Notes: generated by a model from the sequence alone, not told the origin. Positions 8,833 to 17,503 are shown, counted from the first letter of the stretch. The stretch is 64,000 bases of DNA from Planococcus sp. CPCC 101016 (GCF_007859295.1 NZ_VOHB01000002.1:558001-622000), one strand, 5' to 3'. A program made the numbers and translations.

Positions 8833-10362
8833 ATGAAAAAACCGACACAGAATGGAGAAAAGAAAGGGGTTTTTATTCGCTTTCTGAATGCTATTGAAAA
8901 ACTGGGCAACAAACTGCCTGATCCATTTATGATTTTTGTGTATTTGGCCATCGGAGTAATTATTGCATCTTTCATTTTCAGTTTATTCAATGCATCCGTT
9001 GTCCATCCAGGAACAGGAGAAACTTTGGCGATTGAAAACCTATTGTCTTGGGGAGGCCTTCAGTACATCATTACTTCGATGCTGACAAACTTTACCGGCT
9101 TTGCTCCGTTAGGAACGGTTTTAGCGATCATGCTCGGAATTGGACTTGCTGAGAAAGTGGGATTATTAGAAATTGCTATTCGCAAAACCATCATGAAAGC
9201 ACCAGCTTCAATCGTTACTTATGCTATTGCTTTCGTAGGAATCATGGGAAACATCGCCTCTGATGCGGCTCAGATTCTTATTCCGCCTTTGGCAGCGATG
9301 GTCTTCTATAAATTAGGCCGCCACCCGCTTGCGGGATTAGCAGTAGGTTTTGCCAGTGCGGGAGCAGGTTTTACTGCAAACCTGCTCATTGTTGGAACGG
9401 ATGCGTTGCTATCGGGTATTTCAACGGAAGCAGCTGCAATTTTGGATGATACCTTAATCGTCACACCTGCAGATAACTGGTACTTCAATATTGTTTCCGT
9501 TTTTGTTATGACCATTGTTGCTGGACTAGTGACTGAAAAAATCATCGAACCGAAATTGGGGAAATATGAAGGGACCGCGGTTATTGACGTAAGCGCTGAA
9601 GAACATCCAAAGGCAAACAAAGGCTTGCGCAATGCAGCCCTTGCAGCTCTTGCCTATATCGCAGTCTTAGTACTGCTGATTGTTTTGCCGGGTTCTTCTC
9701 TCCGCAATGAAGATGGCGGAATGATTCCTTCTCCATTCCTGACCGGAATTGTACCGATTATCTTGGGTCTTTTCCTTGTTCTCGGCATCGCTTACGGAAA
9801 AACAGTTGGGGCTATCAAGAATTCAGGAGATGCTGTCGGCTTTATGGCTGAATCCATAAAGGATATGTCCGGCTTTATTGTTTTAATCTTTGCAGCATCA
9901 CAATTTATCGCTTACTTTACATGGACCAATATTGGAACATGGATTGCCGTTAACGGAGCTGAATTTTTGACACAGATCAACTTCACAGGCATTTACCTGA
10001 TTGTTGGCTACATCTTATTCACTGCTTCCTTAAACTTCCTGATTACTTCAGGATCAGCAAAATGGGCATTGGAAGCTCCGGTATTCATTCCACTGTTCAT
10101 GCAATTGGGTTATCACCCTGCCTTTACGCAGATGGCGTATCGTCTTGGTGATTCTTCAACAAATATCGTGACACCGTTAAATCCGTATTTTATCGTTGTT
10201 CTATCTTTCCTGAAGGAATATGACAAAAAAGCTGGCATGGGAACCTTAATATCATTGATGATTCCGTATACTTTGTCCTTCCTGATTGTCTGGATCATCC
10301 TGTTCTTGATTTTCTTCTTTACAGGATTGCAGTATGGACCTGGAATCACCCCGTATCTATAA
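8833..10362 (+). CDS. abgT: AbgT family transporter (p-aminobenzoyl-glutamate type)
   Basis: A 509-residue integral membrane protein, almost the same length as E. coli AbgT (about 510). It has the typical AbgT opening (FLNAIEKLGNKLPDPFMIF), about a dozen hydrophobic segments, and family signatures such as GNIASDAAQILIPPLAAM near residue 140, GFTANLLIVGTDALLSGIS near 183, FLITSGSAKWALEAPVFIP near 400, and YRLGDSSTNIVTPLNPYF near 440. AbgT proteins import p-aminobenzoyl-glutamate, a folate breakdown product; some homologues export sulfonamides. The AbgA-type hydrolase directly downstream strongly favours import of an aminobenzoyl-amino acid. A gaggag RBS precedes the ATG. Confidence 0.93.
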   Translation: MKKPTQNGEKKGVFIRFLNAIEKLGNKLPDPFMIFVYLAIGVIIASFIFSLFNASVVHPGTGETLAIENLLSWGGLQYIITSMLTNFTGFAPLGTVLAIMLGIGLAEKVGLLEIAIRKTIMKAPASIVTYAIAFVGIMGNIASDAAQILIPPLAAMVFYKLGRHPLAGLAVGFASAGAGFTANLLIVGTDALLSGISTEAAAILDDTLIVTPADNWYFNIVSVFVMTIVAGLVTEKIIEPKLGKYEGTAVIDVSAEEHPKANKGLRNAALAALAYIAVLVLLIVLPGSSLRNEDGGMIPSPFLTGIVPIILGLFLVLGIAYGKTVGAIKNSGDAVGFMAESIKDMSGFIVLIFAASQFIAYFTWTNIGTWIAVNGAEFLTQINFTGIYLIVGYILFTASLNFLITSGSAKWALEAPVFIPLFMQLGYHPAFTQMAYRLGDSSTNIVTPLNPYFIVVLSFLKEYDKKAGMGTLISLMIPYTLSFLIVWIILFLIFFFTGLQYGPGITPYL

Positions 10363-10442
10363 AGACAAACTTTACTTAAAGGGGCTGCATCCCCGCTGAG
10401 TGTCAAGGCGACAAAAACTGAGCATAAGGAGGAGGGCAACAA

Positions 10443-11741
10443 GTGGCAGAAAAACTAATTGATGAACAGCTGCAAGAAGAGATGGTCAACTGGCGCCGCG
10501 ATTTGCATAAGCACGCAGAATCCGGATTTTTGGAAATGCGCACCGCATCTCTCGTTGCCAAAAAATTATTCGATCTGGGCTACCCGTTGAAAATGGCTGG
10601 AGAAGTCATGAAAGCCGATCAACGGATGGGCGTGCCAAGCCAGGAAATTCTCGATGAACATTATCGCTGGGCTGAGGTGAATGGAGGAGATCCGGAATGG
10701 CTGCCAAATTTCAAAGATGGCATGACCGGGATAGTTGCTGAACTGGACACTGGCAACCCAGGACCAGTCCTTGCTTACCGATTTGATATGGATGCACTGG
10801 ATATTCAAGAGGAACTGGCTGATGGCCATATTCCATTCGATCAGGGCTTTCAATCGGTCAATCCAGACAAAATGCATGCCTGTGCGCATGATGGACACAC
10901 TTCAATCGGGCTGGGTTTTGCCAAAACCTTGATGGACAATAAAGAACAGTTGGCAGGAACCATCAAATTGATTTTCCAGCCTGCGGAAGAAGGGACCCGT
11001 GGAGCCAAATCCTTGGTGACAGCTGGCGTCGTTGATGATGTCGATATCTTCATCGCCATGCATCTCGGAACCGGTGTACCCACCGGTGAGTTTGTAGCGG
11101 GCAATGCCGGATTTTTAGCCACAACAAAATTGGATGTGATTTTTAAAGGGGTAGCTTCGCATGCTGGCGGCAAGCCGGAGGAAGGGCGCAACGCATTGCT
11201 GGCTGCGTCTTCAGCAGTTCTGGGGTTGCATGGAATTCCACGCCACTCAGCTGGAGCTTCGCGGATCAACGTCGGGGTGCTGAATGCTGGTTCAGGACGC
11301 AACATCATTCCGGCCACTGCTCACATGAAGATTGAAACCCGTGGAGAAACATCCGAAATCAATGATTATATTCGTGCTCAGGCATTTGCTGTTCTTGAAG
11401 GAGCTGCAGCAATGTATGGGGTGGAAGTCACGACTGAGGTGGTTGGGGAAGCTAAAAGCAGCATTCCAAGCAAAGAATTGGTTGAAGCTTTGCATGAAAT
11501 CGCCCAAACTTCGCCTTATCTGACTAAAACAATTGATTGGTCCACCGATGCAGCAGGATCTGAAGATGCGACCTATTACATGGAACATGTAAAAGCGCAC
11601 GGAGGCCTGGCTACTTATTGCATCGTTGGGAGTGATCTGGCAGCTGGACATCATAACGAACGATTCGATTTTGATGAAGCCTCTATGCTGGCTGCTGTTG
11701 ATGTGCTGTATCGCTCTGTATTAAAACTCAGCAAACCATAA
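10443..11741 (+). CDS. abgA: AbgA-like p-aminobenzoyl-glutamate hydrolase subunit
   Basis: A 432-residue M20 amidohydrolase close in length and motif order to E. coli AbgA (436). Matching segments include WRRDLHKHAESGFLEMRTA near residue 18, the AbgA-specific insert ending DGMTGIVAELDTG near 90, HACAHDGHTSIGLG near 140, FQPAEEGTRGAKS near 180, GTGVPTGEFVAG near 200, and AGSEDATYYM near 370. The metal loop reads HACAHDGHT where most relatives have HACGHDGHT. Start is GTG at 10443 with an aaggagg RBS. It follows abgT, so the pair should take up and cleave p-aminobenzoyl-glutamate. The partner AbgB-like gene lies 20 kb away at 32192-33625, so whether AbgA works alone or with it is open. Confidence 0.88.
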   Translation: MAEKLIDEQLQEEMVNWRRDLHKHAESGFLEMRTASLVAKKLFDLGYPLKMAGEVMKADQRMGVPSQEILDEHYRWAEVNGGDPEWLPNFKDGMTGIVAELDTGNPGPVLAYRFDMDALDIQEELADGHIPFDQGFQSVNPDKMHACAHDGHTSIGLGFAKTLMDNKEQLAGTIKLIFQPAEEGTRGAKSLVTAGVVDDVDIFIAMHLGTGVPTGEFVAGNAGFLATTKLDVIFKGVASHAGGKPEEGRNALLAASSAVLGLHGIPRHSAGASRINVGVLNAGSGRNIIPATAHMKIETRGETSEINDYIRAQAFAVLEGAAAMYGVEVTTEVVGEAKSSIPSKELVEALHEIAQTSPYLTKTIDWSTDAAGSEDATYYMEHVKAHGGLATYCIVGSDLAAGHHNERFDFDEASMLAAVDVLYRSVLKLSKP

Positions 11742-11777
11742 GAAAAAGACGGCAGAAATTCTGCCGTCTTTTTCTTA
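11740..11777. terminator. bidirectional terminator after abgA
   Basis: Arms 11740-11755 and 11761-11776 pair perfectly over 16 bp around a 5-nt loop, with A-rich and T-rich outer ends. It separates abgA from the convergent dctM. Confidence 0.9.
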
Positions 11778-11811
11778 TGCACGCTAATATATTGGTAAGC
11801 CCTCAAGAGAA

Positions 11812-13077
11812 TCAGGTTAGATACAAAGAAATTTGAGGGAAGATGATGATTAGGATCAAAACGATGATAAATATCATAAAGAATGGGACCACGCCTTTTA
11901 TAACTCTTTCAACTTTTTCACCGGTTATTCCACTAACAACGAACAAATTGAGTCCGACAGGAGGTGTAATCATTCCCAATTCCATATTGACTACCATAAT
12001 GATAGCAAAATGGATGACGTCGATTTCCAAGGCTCCAATGATAGGAAGTAGAATCGGTAAAGTGATCAAAATGATTGCAGTCGGTTCAAGGAACATGCCA
12101 AGAACAAAGAACAGCAAACTGACGATGATCAAGAACGTCCATTTATTGAATCCGCTGTCACTGACCCAGGCTGCAAAATCCTGTGGAACTTGTTCGGTCG
12201 TTAGGAACATACCGAAAACCAAGGCTGCTGCTATGATCAGGAAAATCATCGAAGTGGTATTGATGGATTCTTTGGTGATCTCGATGAATTGCGACCAGTT
12301 CATTTCTCTGTAAATAAATATAGATATGATAATCGCATACAAAGCGGCCACAAAGGATGCTTCTGTTGGTGTAACGATCCCTGTATAGATACTGCCTAAA
12401 ATGAGAACTGGCATAATGAGTCCCCATGTTGCTTTTAGGGTAGGGCGCCAGCGTTCATTTAAAGGAACTTTAGGCAAGCCGCCATAATTTTTTCGGTGTG
12501 CTACAAATACCGCATAAATAATCAAAGCTAAGCCAAGCAATAACCCCGGTAAAATCCCCGCAGAAAACAATCTTCCGGTTGACTGTTCAGAAACGGATCC
12601 GTAAAGGATTAGCGGGATTGATGGAGGAATTAGAATACCCAATGTTCCAGCGGCAGCGACCAAGCCCATGGAATAGCTCTTTTCATAGCCAGCTTTGACC
12701 ATCATCGGAATCATGATGGCTCCAATAGCAGCCGCTGTTGCGGGACTTGATCCTGAAATGGCTGCGAATATCATACAGGTGATGACCGTAACTACGGATA
12801 AACCGCCCTTTGTATGACCAACCCAGGAGCGAATACACTCAATCAAATATTTGGATATTCCTCCTTTAGCCATGACCAAACCAGCGAAGACAAATCCAGG
12901 GATCGCCATTAATGTGGTGCTGTTGATGCCTGTAAACATTCTTTGGATAACCGTATTCAAGGAAAAATCAACCATATAGAGACCGACGATGCTGGAAACT
13001 GCCAGGCTGATTGCAATTGGTACCCGTAAGAAAGCAAAGACAAAAAGCAATATAATTACAATTACAGCTGCTTCCAT
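11812..13077 (-). CDS. dctM: TRAP transporter large permease DctM
   Basis: A 421-residue membrane protein with about 12 hydrophobic segments and DctM hallmarks: MAIPGFVFAGLVMAKGGISKYLI near residue 57, GSSPATAAAIGAIMIPMM near 108, ILIPPSIPLILYG near 150, and GMITPPVGLNLFVVSG near 385. DctM is the Na+-coupled translocation subunit of TRAP carboxylate transporters. It overlaps the dctQ gene upstream by 16 nt. Its partner binding protein dctP is encoded divergently at 13982. The genes around it break down hydroxylated dicarboxylates, so a tartrate- or malate-like substrate is a fair inference. Confidence 0.93.
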   Translation of the reverse strand: MEAAVIVIILLFVFAFLRVPIAISLAVSSIVGLYMVDFSLNTVIQRMFTGINSTTLMAIPGFVFAGLVMAKGGISKYLIECIRSWVGHTKGGLSVVTVITCMIFAAISGSSPATAAAIGAIMIPMMVKAGYEKSYSMGLVAAAGTLGILIPPSIPLILYGSVSEQSTGRLFSAGILPGLLLGLALIIYAVFVAHRKNYGGLPKVPLNERWRPTLKATWGLIMPVLILGSIYTGIVTPTEASFVAALYAIIISIFIYREMNWSQFIEITKESINTTSMIFLIIAAALVFGMFLTTEQVPQDFAAWVSDSGFNKWTFLIIVSLLFFVLGMFLEPTAIILITLPILLPIIGALEIDVIHFAIIMVVNMELGMITPPVGLNLFVVSGITGEKVERVIKGVVPFFMIFIIVLILIIIFPQISLYLT

Positions 13078-13562
13078 TCTGCATCTCCTCCGCCCGTAAC
13101 ATTTTCTTTCTTGAAGAAATACCGATAAGCTTTTTCACAAAACCGGATAAACAATAAGGTGCCAGCAATCGGCATAATCAAATAATTAATCCAGATCGGA
13201 AAGCCCACATCAATTGTTTTGATATTTTGGCTGTAGGCAGTGGTCACCATATCCATGCCGGTCCAAATGATAAACACACTGAAGGCTGCGCCAATCACCA
13301 ATGTAACCACTTGAGAAAAATGCTGCATTTTAGGTCCGAACCTGTCATAGACTACATCGATTGCAATATGCTTATCTTCTTTCAAGGCTGATGAAAAGCC
13401 AATAAAGATGGCCCAGACTAAAAGCATGGTATAGATTTCTGTCGCCCAGCTTTGGGACGTGCCTACAATGTAACGCATAAATACGGAGTAGAGGCTGATG
13501 CCGATGCCAATCAGGAACAGAACAATTGAGAAAGCGCTTTCAATACGATTCAGAAATTTCAT
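13062..13562 (-). CDS. dctQ: TRAP transporter small permease DctQ
   Basis: A 166-residue protein with four hydrophobic segments (residues about 8-30, 45-65, 85-108, 125-148) and the DctQ signature near residue 40 (WATEIYTMLLVWAIFIGFS), followed by a charged KEDKHIAIDV segment. The ATG at 13562 was chosen because a strong aaggagg RBS lies just upstream, although the frame is open for 21 more codons. Its 3' end overlaps dctM by 16 nt. It is the small membrane subunit joining DctM in the TRAP complex. Confidence 0.9.
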   Translation of the reverse strand: MKFLNRIESAFSIVLFLIGIGISLYSVFMRYIVGTSQSWATEIYTMLLVWAIFIGFSSALKEDKHIAIDVVYDRFGPKMQHFSQVVTLVIGAAFSVFIIWTGMDMVTTAYSQNIKTIDVGFPIWINYLIMPIAGTLLFIRFCEKAYRYFFKKENVTGGGDAEWKQL

Positions 13563-13586
13563 TTGAATCCTCCTTAAACGTTTTGT

Positions 13587-13599
13587 ATTTTGGATACGA
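13587..13599 (+). promoter_or_regulatory. candidate GntR-type operator near dctQ
   Basis: ATTTTGGATACGA lies 25 nt upstream of the dctQ start. It shares the ATWTTGGATACRA core with sites before dctP and before the CitE-like gene. Confidence 0.45.
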
Positions 13600-13823
13600 G
13601 AAGAATTAGTCAAATCATAATACAACTCTAATTTAATAACAAGTTAAATTTTTGAATTCACTGAAAACTTATATGAGTATTTAGTGTTAATATTAACCTT
13701 ATATTAATAGGTATATAGGATAATATTTACTTATATAAATAAAAATATGATGAAATATATAGAAAACAGAAAATTAAAATTTTTCTTTACAATCTTTTTT
13801 TATTATGCTAGTTTTGTGATGAG

Positions 13824-13836
13824 TTGTATCCAAAAT
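13824..13836 (-). promoter_or_regulatory. candidate GntR-type operator upstream of dctP
   Basis: On the - strand this reads ATTTTGGATACAA (TTGTATCCAAAAT on +). TTG and CAA flank a TATC core, as in operators of FCD-type GntR regulators. It lies about 15 nt after a -10-like sequence, where binding could block transcription. Confidence 0.45.
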
Positions 13837-13854
13837 TCATCAAAAGGAGATCAG

Positions 13855-13943
13855 CTTAAAATTTTTTGTAGTTAGCGCAACACGGGCTGAGAGAAAGGCA
13901 GGTGCAGTTTGAGAAATGTAAGCCCTTACAAAAATGTTTTAAG
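13855..13943 (+). ncRNA. possible structured leader RNA of dctP
   Basis: Arms 13855-13870 and 13927-13943 can pair over about 15 bp with one small interruption. They enclose a second helix, GGGCT (13884-13888) with AGCCC (13921-13925), and a purine-rich loop. The structure ends 38 nt before the dctP start. No T-run follows, so it is not a terminator. It does not match a riboswitch class that I know. Confidence 0.35.
13917..13930. promoter_or_regulatory. near-consensus catabolite-responsive element upstream of dctP
   Basis: TGTAAGCCCTTACA is a palindrome that differs from the CcpA site TGTAAGCGCTTACA at one central base (C for G). It lies inside the proposed dctP leader structure, so it could act as DNA or as RNA. 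Confidence 0.35.
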
Positions 13944-13981
13944 TATGTACAGGTTCAAAAACCAATAAGGGGGTTCTTTAG

Positions 13982-15013
13982 ATGAAAAAGTATATTTTGT
14001 CTACATCACTTTTAATGTCAGCACTTGTATTGGCTGCTTGTGGCAGTGATGAAGCAGCAAGCGGTGGGGAAAGCGGAGGTGACGGTGTTCAGGAAATGAC
14101 GATCAAGTTCTCTCACGTTGTAGCTGAAAATACACCAAAACATCAAGGTGCACTTGCAATGAAGGAATATATTGAAACAGAGTCAGATGGAGCCATCGAA
14201 GTGGAAATCTATCCTAATAGTTCATTGTTCGGAGATCAGGATGAATATCAAAACTTGGTAGCGAATAATGTTCAATTTATCGCGCCGGATTTAACCAAAT
14301 TTGTCGGTAACAATCCACAATTTAATGTGCCGGCTCTTCCCTTCATGTTCGACAACGATGAAGAAGCGATTGCCTTCTGGGATGGAGAAAAAGGCCAGGA
14401 AATCTTAGGAAGCCTTGAAAGCGATGGAGTTCTTGGTTTATCAATGTGGCCAAACGGCGGTAAACATATTACCAATAACGAGCGGCCAATCGATTCGCCG
14501 GATGACTTCCAAGGCTTGAAATTCCGTACACAAGGCGGACAAGTACTGGAAGCTATCTACTCTGCTATGGGGGCTGGATCTGAATCCATTCCGTTTGGAG
14601 AGCTTTACACCGCATTGGATCAAGGGGTGGTAGAGGGGCAGGAAAATACATTCAGCAATATCGAATCCAAGAAATTTGATGAAGTACAAGACTACATGAC
14701 GATTATGAATCATACGCGCGTAGATTACGCTGTATTCACCAATACGGATTTTTGGGATAGCATGAATGATGCAACTAAAGAAATTGTGCAAGCCGGGCTA
14801 GATGAAGGAACAACTGTGGCACGCGAAGAAGCAATGAGTTTGAATGAAGAAGCCCTGAAGTTGATTCGTGAAAGAGGATTGGTTGAAATCATTGAACTGA
14901 CACCTGAACAAATCGAAGAGTTCCGGACAGCGTTGGAACCGATTTACGATGAGTTTGAGGATCAAATCGGTGCAGATGTATACGAAGCGGCACGTGAAGC
15001 TGCTGGTCAATAA
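13982..15013 (+). CDS. dctP: TRAP transporter substrate-binding lipoprotein DctP
   Basis: A 343-residue extracytoplasmic binding protein. The N-terminus has Lys residues, a hydrophobic core and the lipobox LAAC (near residues 17-20), so it is lipid-anchored outside the membrane. DctP features include MTIKFSHVVAENTPKHQGA near residue 40, LKFRTQGGQVLEAIYSAMG near 180 with the carboxylate-binding Arg, and FGELYTALDQGVVEGQENTFSNI near 205. It is transcribed away from dctQM. The upstream leader carries candidate operator, cre-like and RNA-structure elements. Substrate is inferred to be a hydroxy-dicarboxylate from the downstream enzymes. Confidence 0.93.
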   Translation: MKKYILSTSLLMSALVLAACGSDEAASGGESGGDGVQEMTIKFSHVVAENTPKHQGALAMKEYIETESDGAIEVEIYPNSSLFGDQDEYQNLVANNVQFIAPDLTKFVGNNPQFNVPALPFMFDNDEEAIAFWDGEKGQEILGSLESDGVLGLSMWPNGGKHITNNERPIDSPDDFQGLKFRTQGGQVLEAIYSAMGAGSESIPFGELYTALDQGVVEGQENTFSNIESKKFDEVQDYMTIMNHTRVDYAVFTNTDFWDSMNDATKEIVQAGLDEGTTVAREEAMSLNEEALKLIRERGLVEIIELTPEQIEEFRTALEPIYDEFEDQIGADVYEAAREAAGQ

Positions 15014-15022
15014 TAGTTGAGA

Positions 15023-15068
15023 GAACTGAAAAAGTTGGCTGATTCCATAGCCAGCTTTTTCAGTTTAA
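15023..15068 (+). terminator. terminator after dctP
   Basis: Arms 15023-15039 and 15048-15064 pair over 17 positions (one G-U) around an 8-nt loop, 10 nt after the dctP stop. It separates dctP from the next gene. Confidence 0.85.
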
Positions 15069-15144
15069 GTTTTGTTCAAGAAAAGAGCGTTGCTGGAGAA
15101 CTAGCCGCCTGAAGCGGCAATACATTACAGACAGGAGAATGGAA

Positions 15145-15528
15145 ATGAATAAAGAGAAATTCGAACAGGGACTTGAAATACGCAGAAGTGTATTAGGTGC
15201 AGAATACGTGGATAAGTCGATTCAAAATGCGACTGATTTTAATATGCCTATGCAGGAATTGGTAACCGAGTATTGCTGGGGAGAGATATGGGCTCGTCCA
15301 GGGTTGTCGAAAAAGACACGCAGCATGCTGAATCTGGCAATGATTACCGCATTAAACCGACCGCATGAATTAAAGCTGCATGTCCGGGGAGCCGTCAATA
15401 ATGGCTTAACAAGAGACGAAATTCAGGAAGTCTTTCTGCAAACAGCCATTTATTGCGGTGTACCGGCGGCGATTGACAGCTTTAGGACAGCTAAAGAAGT
15501 ATTTGATGAAATGGACAAAGAACAATAG
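15145..15528 (+). CDS. carboxymuconolactone decarboxylase (CMD/AhpD-like) family protein
   Basis: A 127-residue, single-domain CMD protein. The C-terminal half has the PcaC-like sequence ELKLHVRGAVNNGLTRDEI (near residues 76-94) followed by EVFLQTAIYCGVPAA, typical of 4-carboxymuconolactone decarboxylases. Family members either decarboxylate gamma-carboxymuconolactone or are AhpD-like; the single Cys here with no CxxC argues against AhpD-type redox activity. ATG at 15145 was preferred over ATG at 15139 because the aggag RBS is too close to the latter. No other protocatechuate genes are nearby, so the role in this organic-acid region is unknown. A small GC hairpin (15103-15117) lies just upstream. 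Confidence 0.8.
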   Translation: MNKEKFEQGLEIRRSVLGAEYVDKSIQNATDFNMPMQELVTEYCWGEIWARPGLSKKTRSMLNLAMITALNRPHELKLHVRGAVNNGLTRDEIQEVFLQTAIYCGVPAAIDSFRTAKEVFDEMDKEQ

Positions 15529-15539
15529 TCCACATTTCC

Positions 15540-16463
15540 TCAGACGAATAGAATTCGTGATAGGAAAATCACAATCGTTACAGATAATGCACTGAAAATA
15601 GTCGATGCAAGAACAGCTTGAGCAGCAAATGCGGTTTCATTGTCGTATTCCTGTGCGATGATGGCACTGTTTACAGAACTTGGAACGGCAGAAGCGATAA
15701 ACATTGCTTGAGCAGTTATGGCATCAACGTTGAGGAACTGAATGATGATAAAAGCCAGAAGCGGGCTGATGATGAGCCTTACACCGACACTCAAATAGAC
15801 GGTCAGCATGTTTTTAGTGAAATTCAATTGAACGACCTGCGCTCCCAAAGTCAAAAGTGCTAATGCAATCAGTGCATCTGCAATATAAGAGCCAGGAGTG
15901 TAGAGAAACTGCGGGAGAGTAAGGTCAAACGCATTCAGCATCAGACCGAAAAACATGGCATAGAGCACCGGCATTTTAAAGTAAGGGACAGCAGCTTTGA
16001 TTTTTGACTTGTCCAATCGCTGCAAGCTGATAATGCCATAGGAATAGACCAACAGGTTTTGAAACGTAAGAACCAATACCTGTACCGCCATAGCAATTGG
16101 ATCTTGTCGGAAGGCCAAATCATTTACAGAAATTCCATAGTTGCCAGAGTTGTAGAAAAGAGAGCTATGGGAAAAAGCGATGCTCAGTCCTTTACTGAAG
16201 CCAAGGAATTTACTGATTATTTTGGATACAAAATACAATAATAAAGACAAAAAAATAAAAAACACCAATACTTTGAAAAACATTTCCCACGCCAAATCAG
16301 TTTCGTAAAGACGTATGAAAATCAATCCGGGAACCAAATAATAGATATTGATTTTTGCCAATGTGTGTAAATCAAATTGAAATTTCAAATGCAAAAATGC
16401 GCCAAGTCCAATCAAAATGAGTATAGGCACAATAATGTTTAAGAAAATATTAAAAATCTCCAT
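15540..16463 (-). CDS. AEC family (auxin efflux carrier/malonate-type) transporter
   Basis: A 307-residue membrane protein with ten hydrophobic segments in two blocks of five, as expected for the AEC family. Characteristic segments are NIIVPILILIGLGAFL at the N-terminus, SLFYNSGNYGISV near residue 100, and SAVPSSVNSAIIAQEYDNE near 265. Bacterial members move malate, malonate and similar carboxylates. The ATG at 16463 has an aaggaag RBS; an upstream ATG six codons earlier has none. It ends 12 nt from the convergent CMD gene with no obvious terminator. Its coding sequence contains a perfect copy of the regional operator-like palindrome (16219-16234). Confidence 0.85.
   Translation of the reverse strand: MEIFNIFLNIIVPILILIGLGAFLHLKFQFDLHTLAKINIYYLVPGLIFIRLYETDLAWEMFFKVLVFFIFLSLLLYFVSKIISKFLGFSKGLSIAFSHSSLFYNSGNYGISVNDLAFRQDPIAMAVQVLVLTFQNLLVYSYGIISLQRLDKSKIKAAVPYFKMPVLYAMFFGLMLNAFDLTLPQFLYTPGSYIADALIALALLTLGAQVVQLNFTKNMLTVYLSVGVRLIISPLLAFIIIQFLNVDAITAQAMFIASAVPSSVNSAIIAQEYDNETAFAAQAVLASTIFSALSVTIVIFLSRILFV
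16219..16234. promoter_or_regulatory. perfect ATTTTG-GATA-CAAAAT palindrome inside the AEC gene
   Basis: A 16-bp inverted repeat with 6-bp arms and a GATA/TATC core. It matches the candidate operators at 13587, 13824 and 24701 but is about 230 nt inside a coding region, so its function is uncertain. Confidence 0.3.
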
Positions 16464-16573
16464 GAAGGCACTTCCTTTCATTTCTTAAGAAAATTGAACA
16501 GTAGATGGTTTCTGTACAATATACACTATTGAGAAAATTATACCAATCAATTTTGGAACTGAGGAGAATCCAC

Positions 16574-17503
16574 ATGAACCTTCCTAAAAAGGTGAAAATA
16601 AACGAAGTGGTGCTAAGGGACGGGCTTCAGCTGGAAGACAAAGTGCTGTCAATCGATGAGAAAAAAATTTTATTTGATCAATTGGTGGAAGCGAAAGTTC
16701 AAACAGTGGAATTCGGATCTTTCGTCCACCCAAAATTGGTACCGCAAATGGCAAACAGCGGTGAGCTATTCGAGCTGATTTCAAAAAATGCTGACAGTAT
16801 GAATTTGATTGCATTGATTCCAAATTTAAAGGGAGCAATGAATGCGCAGGACAAAGGCGTAAAAAAGGTGAATTTTGTTTTTTCGGCAAGCGATACACAT
16901 AATCTGCAGAATGTCCAAAAAAGTACAGAAGAGTCGTTAGAAGAACTGAAGGAAATTCTACACTACTGCAATGAGCATACTATGGGCTTGAGTGTATCGA
17001 TTGCGACGACTTTCGGCTGTCCTTTTGAAGGCGAAGTGAAGAAAGAAAGAATCCACTGGATTCTTGATCAACTGGCGCCATTGGGAATAGAAACAATTAC
17101 GCTCGCTGACACTACTGGCATGGCAAATCCACAGCAGGTTTACGATCTGGTATCGGAGCTGGCAAGCAAGTTTCCAAAACAGCAATTCAACCTTCATTTC
17201 CATAACACAAGAGGCATGGGCCTTGCGAACATGATAGGGGCAATGCACGCAGGCATCACGAGTTTTGATGCTTCTTTAGGGGGTCTTGGCGGCTGTCCAT
17301 TTGCTCCTGGAGCGACAGGCAATATCTGTACAGAAGATGCAGTCCATATGCTGCACAGTATGGGGATTAAAACTGGTTTGTCCCTGGATAGGTTGATAAA
17401 TGCTTCACAGATGCTTCAGCAACTTGTCGGCCATGCAACACCAAGCTATGTCCTAAAGGCAGGGCCATATGACCGGAAGTATCCGGTTCCTGAAAAGAAA
17501 TAG
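16574..17503 (+). CDS. HMG-CoA lyase family (HMGL-like) enzyme
   Basis: A 309-residue DRE-TIM metallolyase. Seen motifs: NEVVLRDGLQLE near residue 11 (metal and catalytic Arg-Asp), EFGSFVHPKLVPQM near 46, LADTTGMANP near 177, HFHNTRGMGLAN near 208 (metal His pair), and the Cys loop GGLGGCPFAPGATGN near 239. All hallmark residues of hydroxymethylglutaryl-CoA lyase are present, so it should split HMG-CoA or a close analogue to acetyl-CoA plus a keto acid. The ATG at 16574 with a gaggag RBS was chosen; the frame is open 23 codons upstream. It begins a catabolic run with an enoyl-CoA hydratase and MmgE/PrpD. A 3-hydroxy-3-methyl dicarboxylyl-CoA substrate is inferred. Confidence 0.87.
   Translation: MNLPKKVKINEVVLRDGLQLEDKVLSIDEKKILFDQLVEAKVQTVEFGSFVHPKLVPQMANSGELFELISKNADSMNLIALIPNLKGAMNAQDKGVKKVNFVFSASDTHNLQNVQKSTEESLEELKEILHYCNEHTMGLSVSIATTFGCPFEGEVKKERIHWILDQLAPLGIETITLADTTGMANPQQVYDLVSELASKFPKQQFNLHFHNTRGMGLANMIGAMHAGITSFDASLGGLGGCPFAPGATGNICTEDAVHMLHSMGIKTGLSLDRLINASQMLQQLVGHATPSYVLKAGPYDRKYPVPEKK

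Larger units (their letters stand above)
13563..13981. promoter_or_regulatory. 419-bp divergent regulatory region dctQM / dctP
   Basis: AT-rich intergenic region between the divergent TRAP genes. It holds two copies of a GGATAC-centred motif (13587-13599 and 13824-13836), a long inverted repeat in the dctP leader (13855-13943), a palindrome close to a catabolite-responsive element (13917-13930), and the RBS of each gene. A -10-like TATGCT is at 13804-13809, but I cannot place a convincing -35. No gene is seen in it. Confidence 0.65.

Noticed and set aside
13876-13930. A GGGCTGAGA sequence in the dctP leader, like part of a TPP riboswitch.
   Set aside because: The second TPP-pocket element and the surrounding conserved helices are missing, and the downstream gene is not thiamine related.
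15103-15117. GCCGC-CTGAA-GCGGC hairpin upstream of the CMD gene as a terminator.
   Set aside because: The stem is only 5 bp with no T-run, and the true dctP terminator is at 15023-15068. It may be a repeat remnant.
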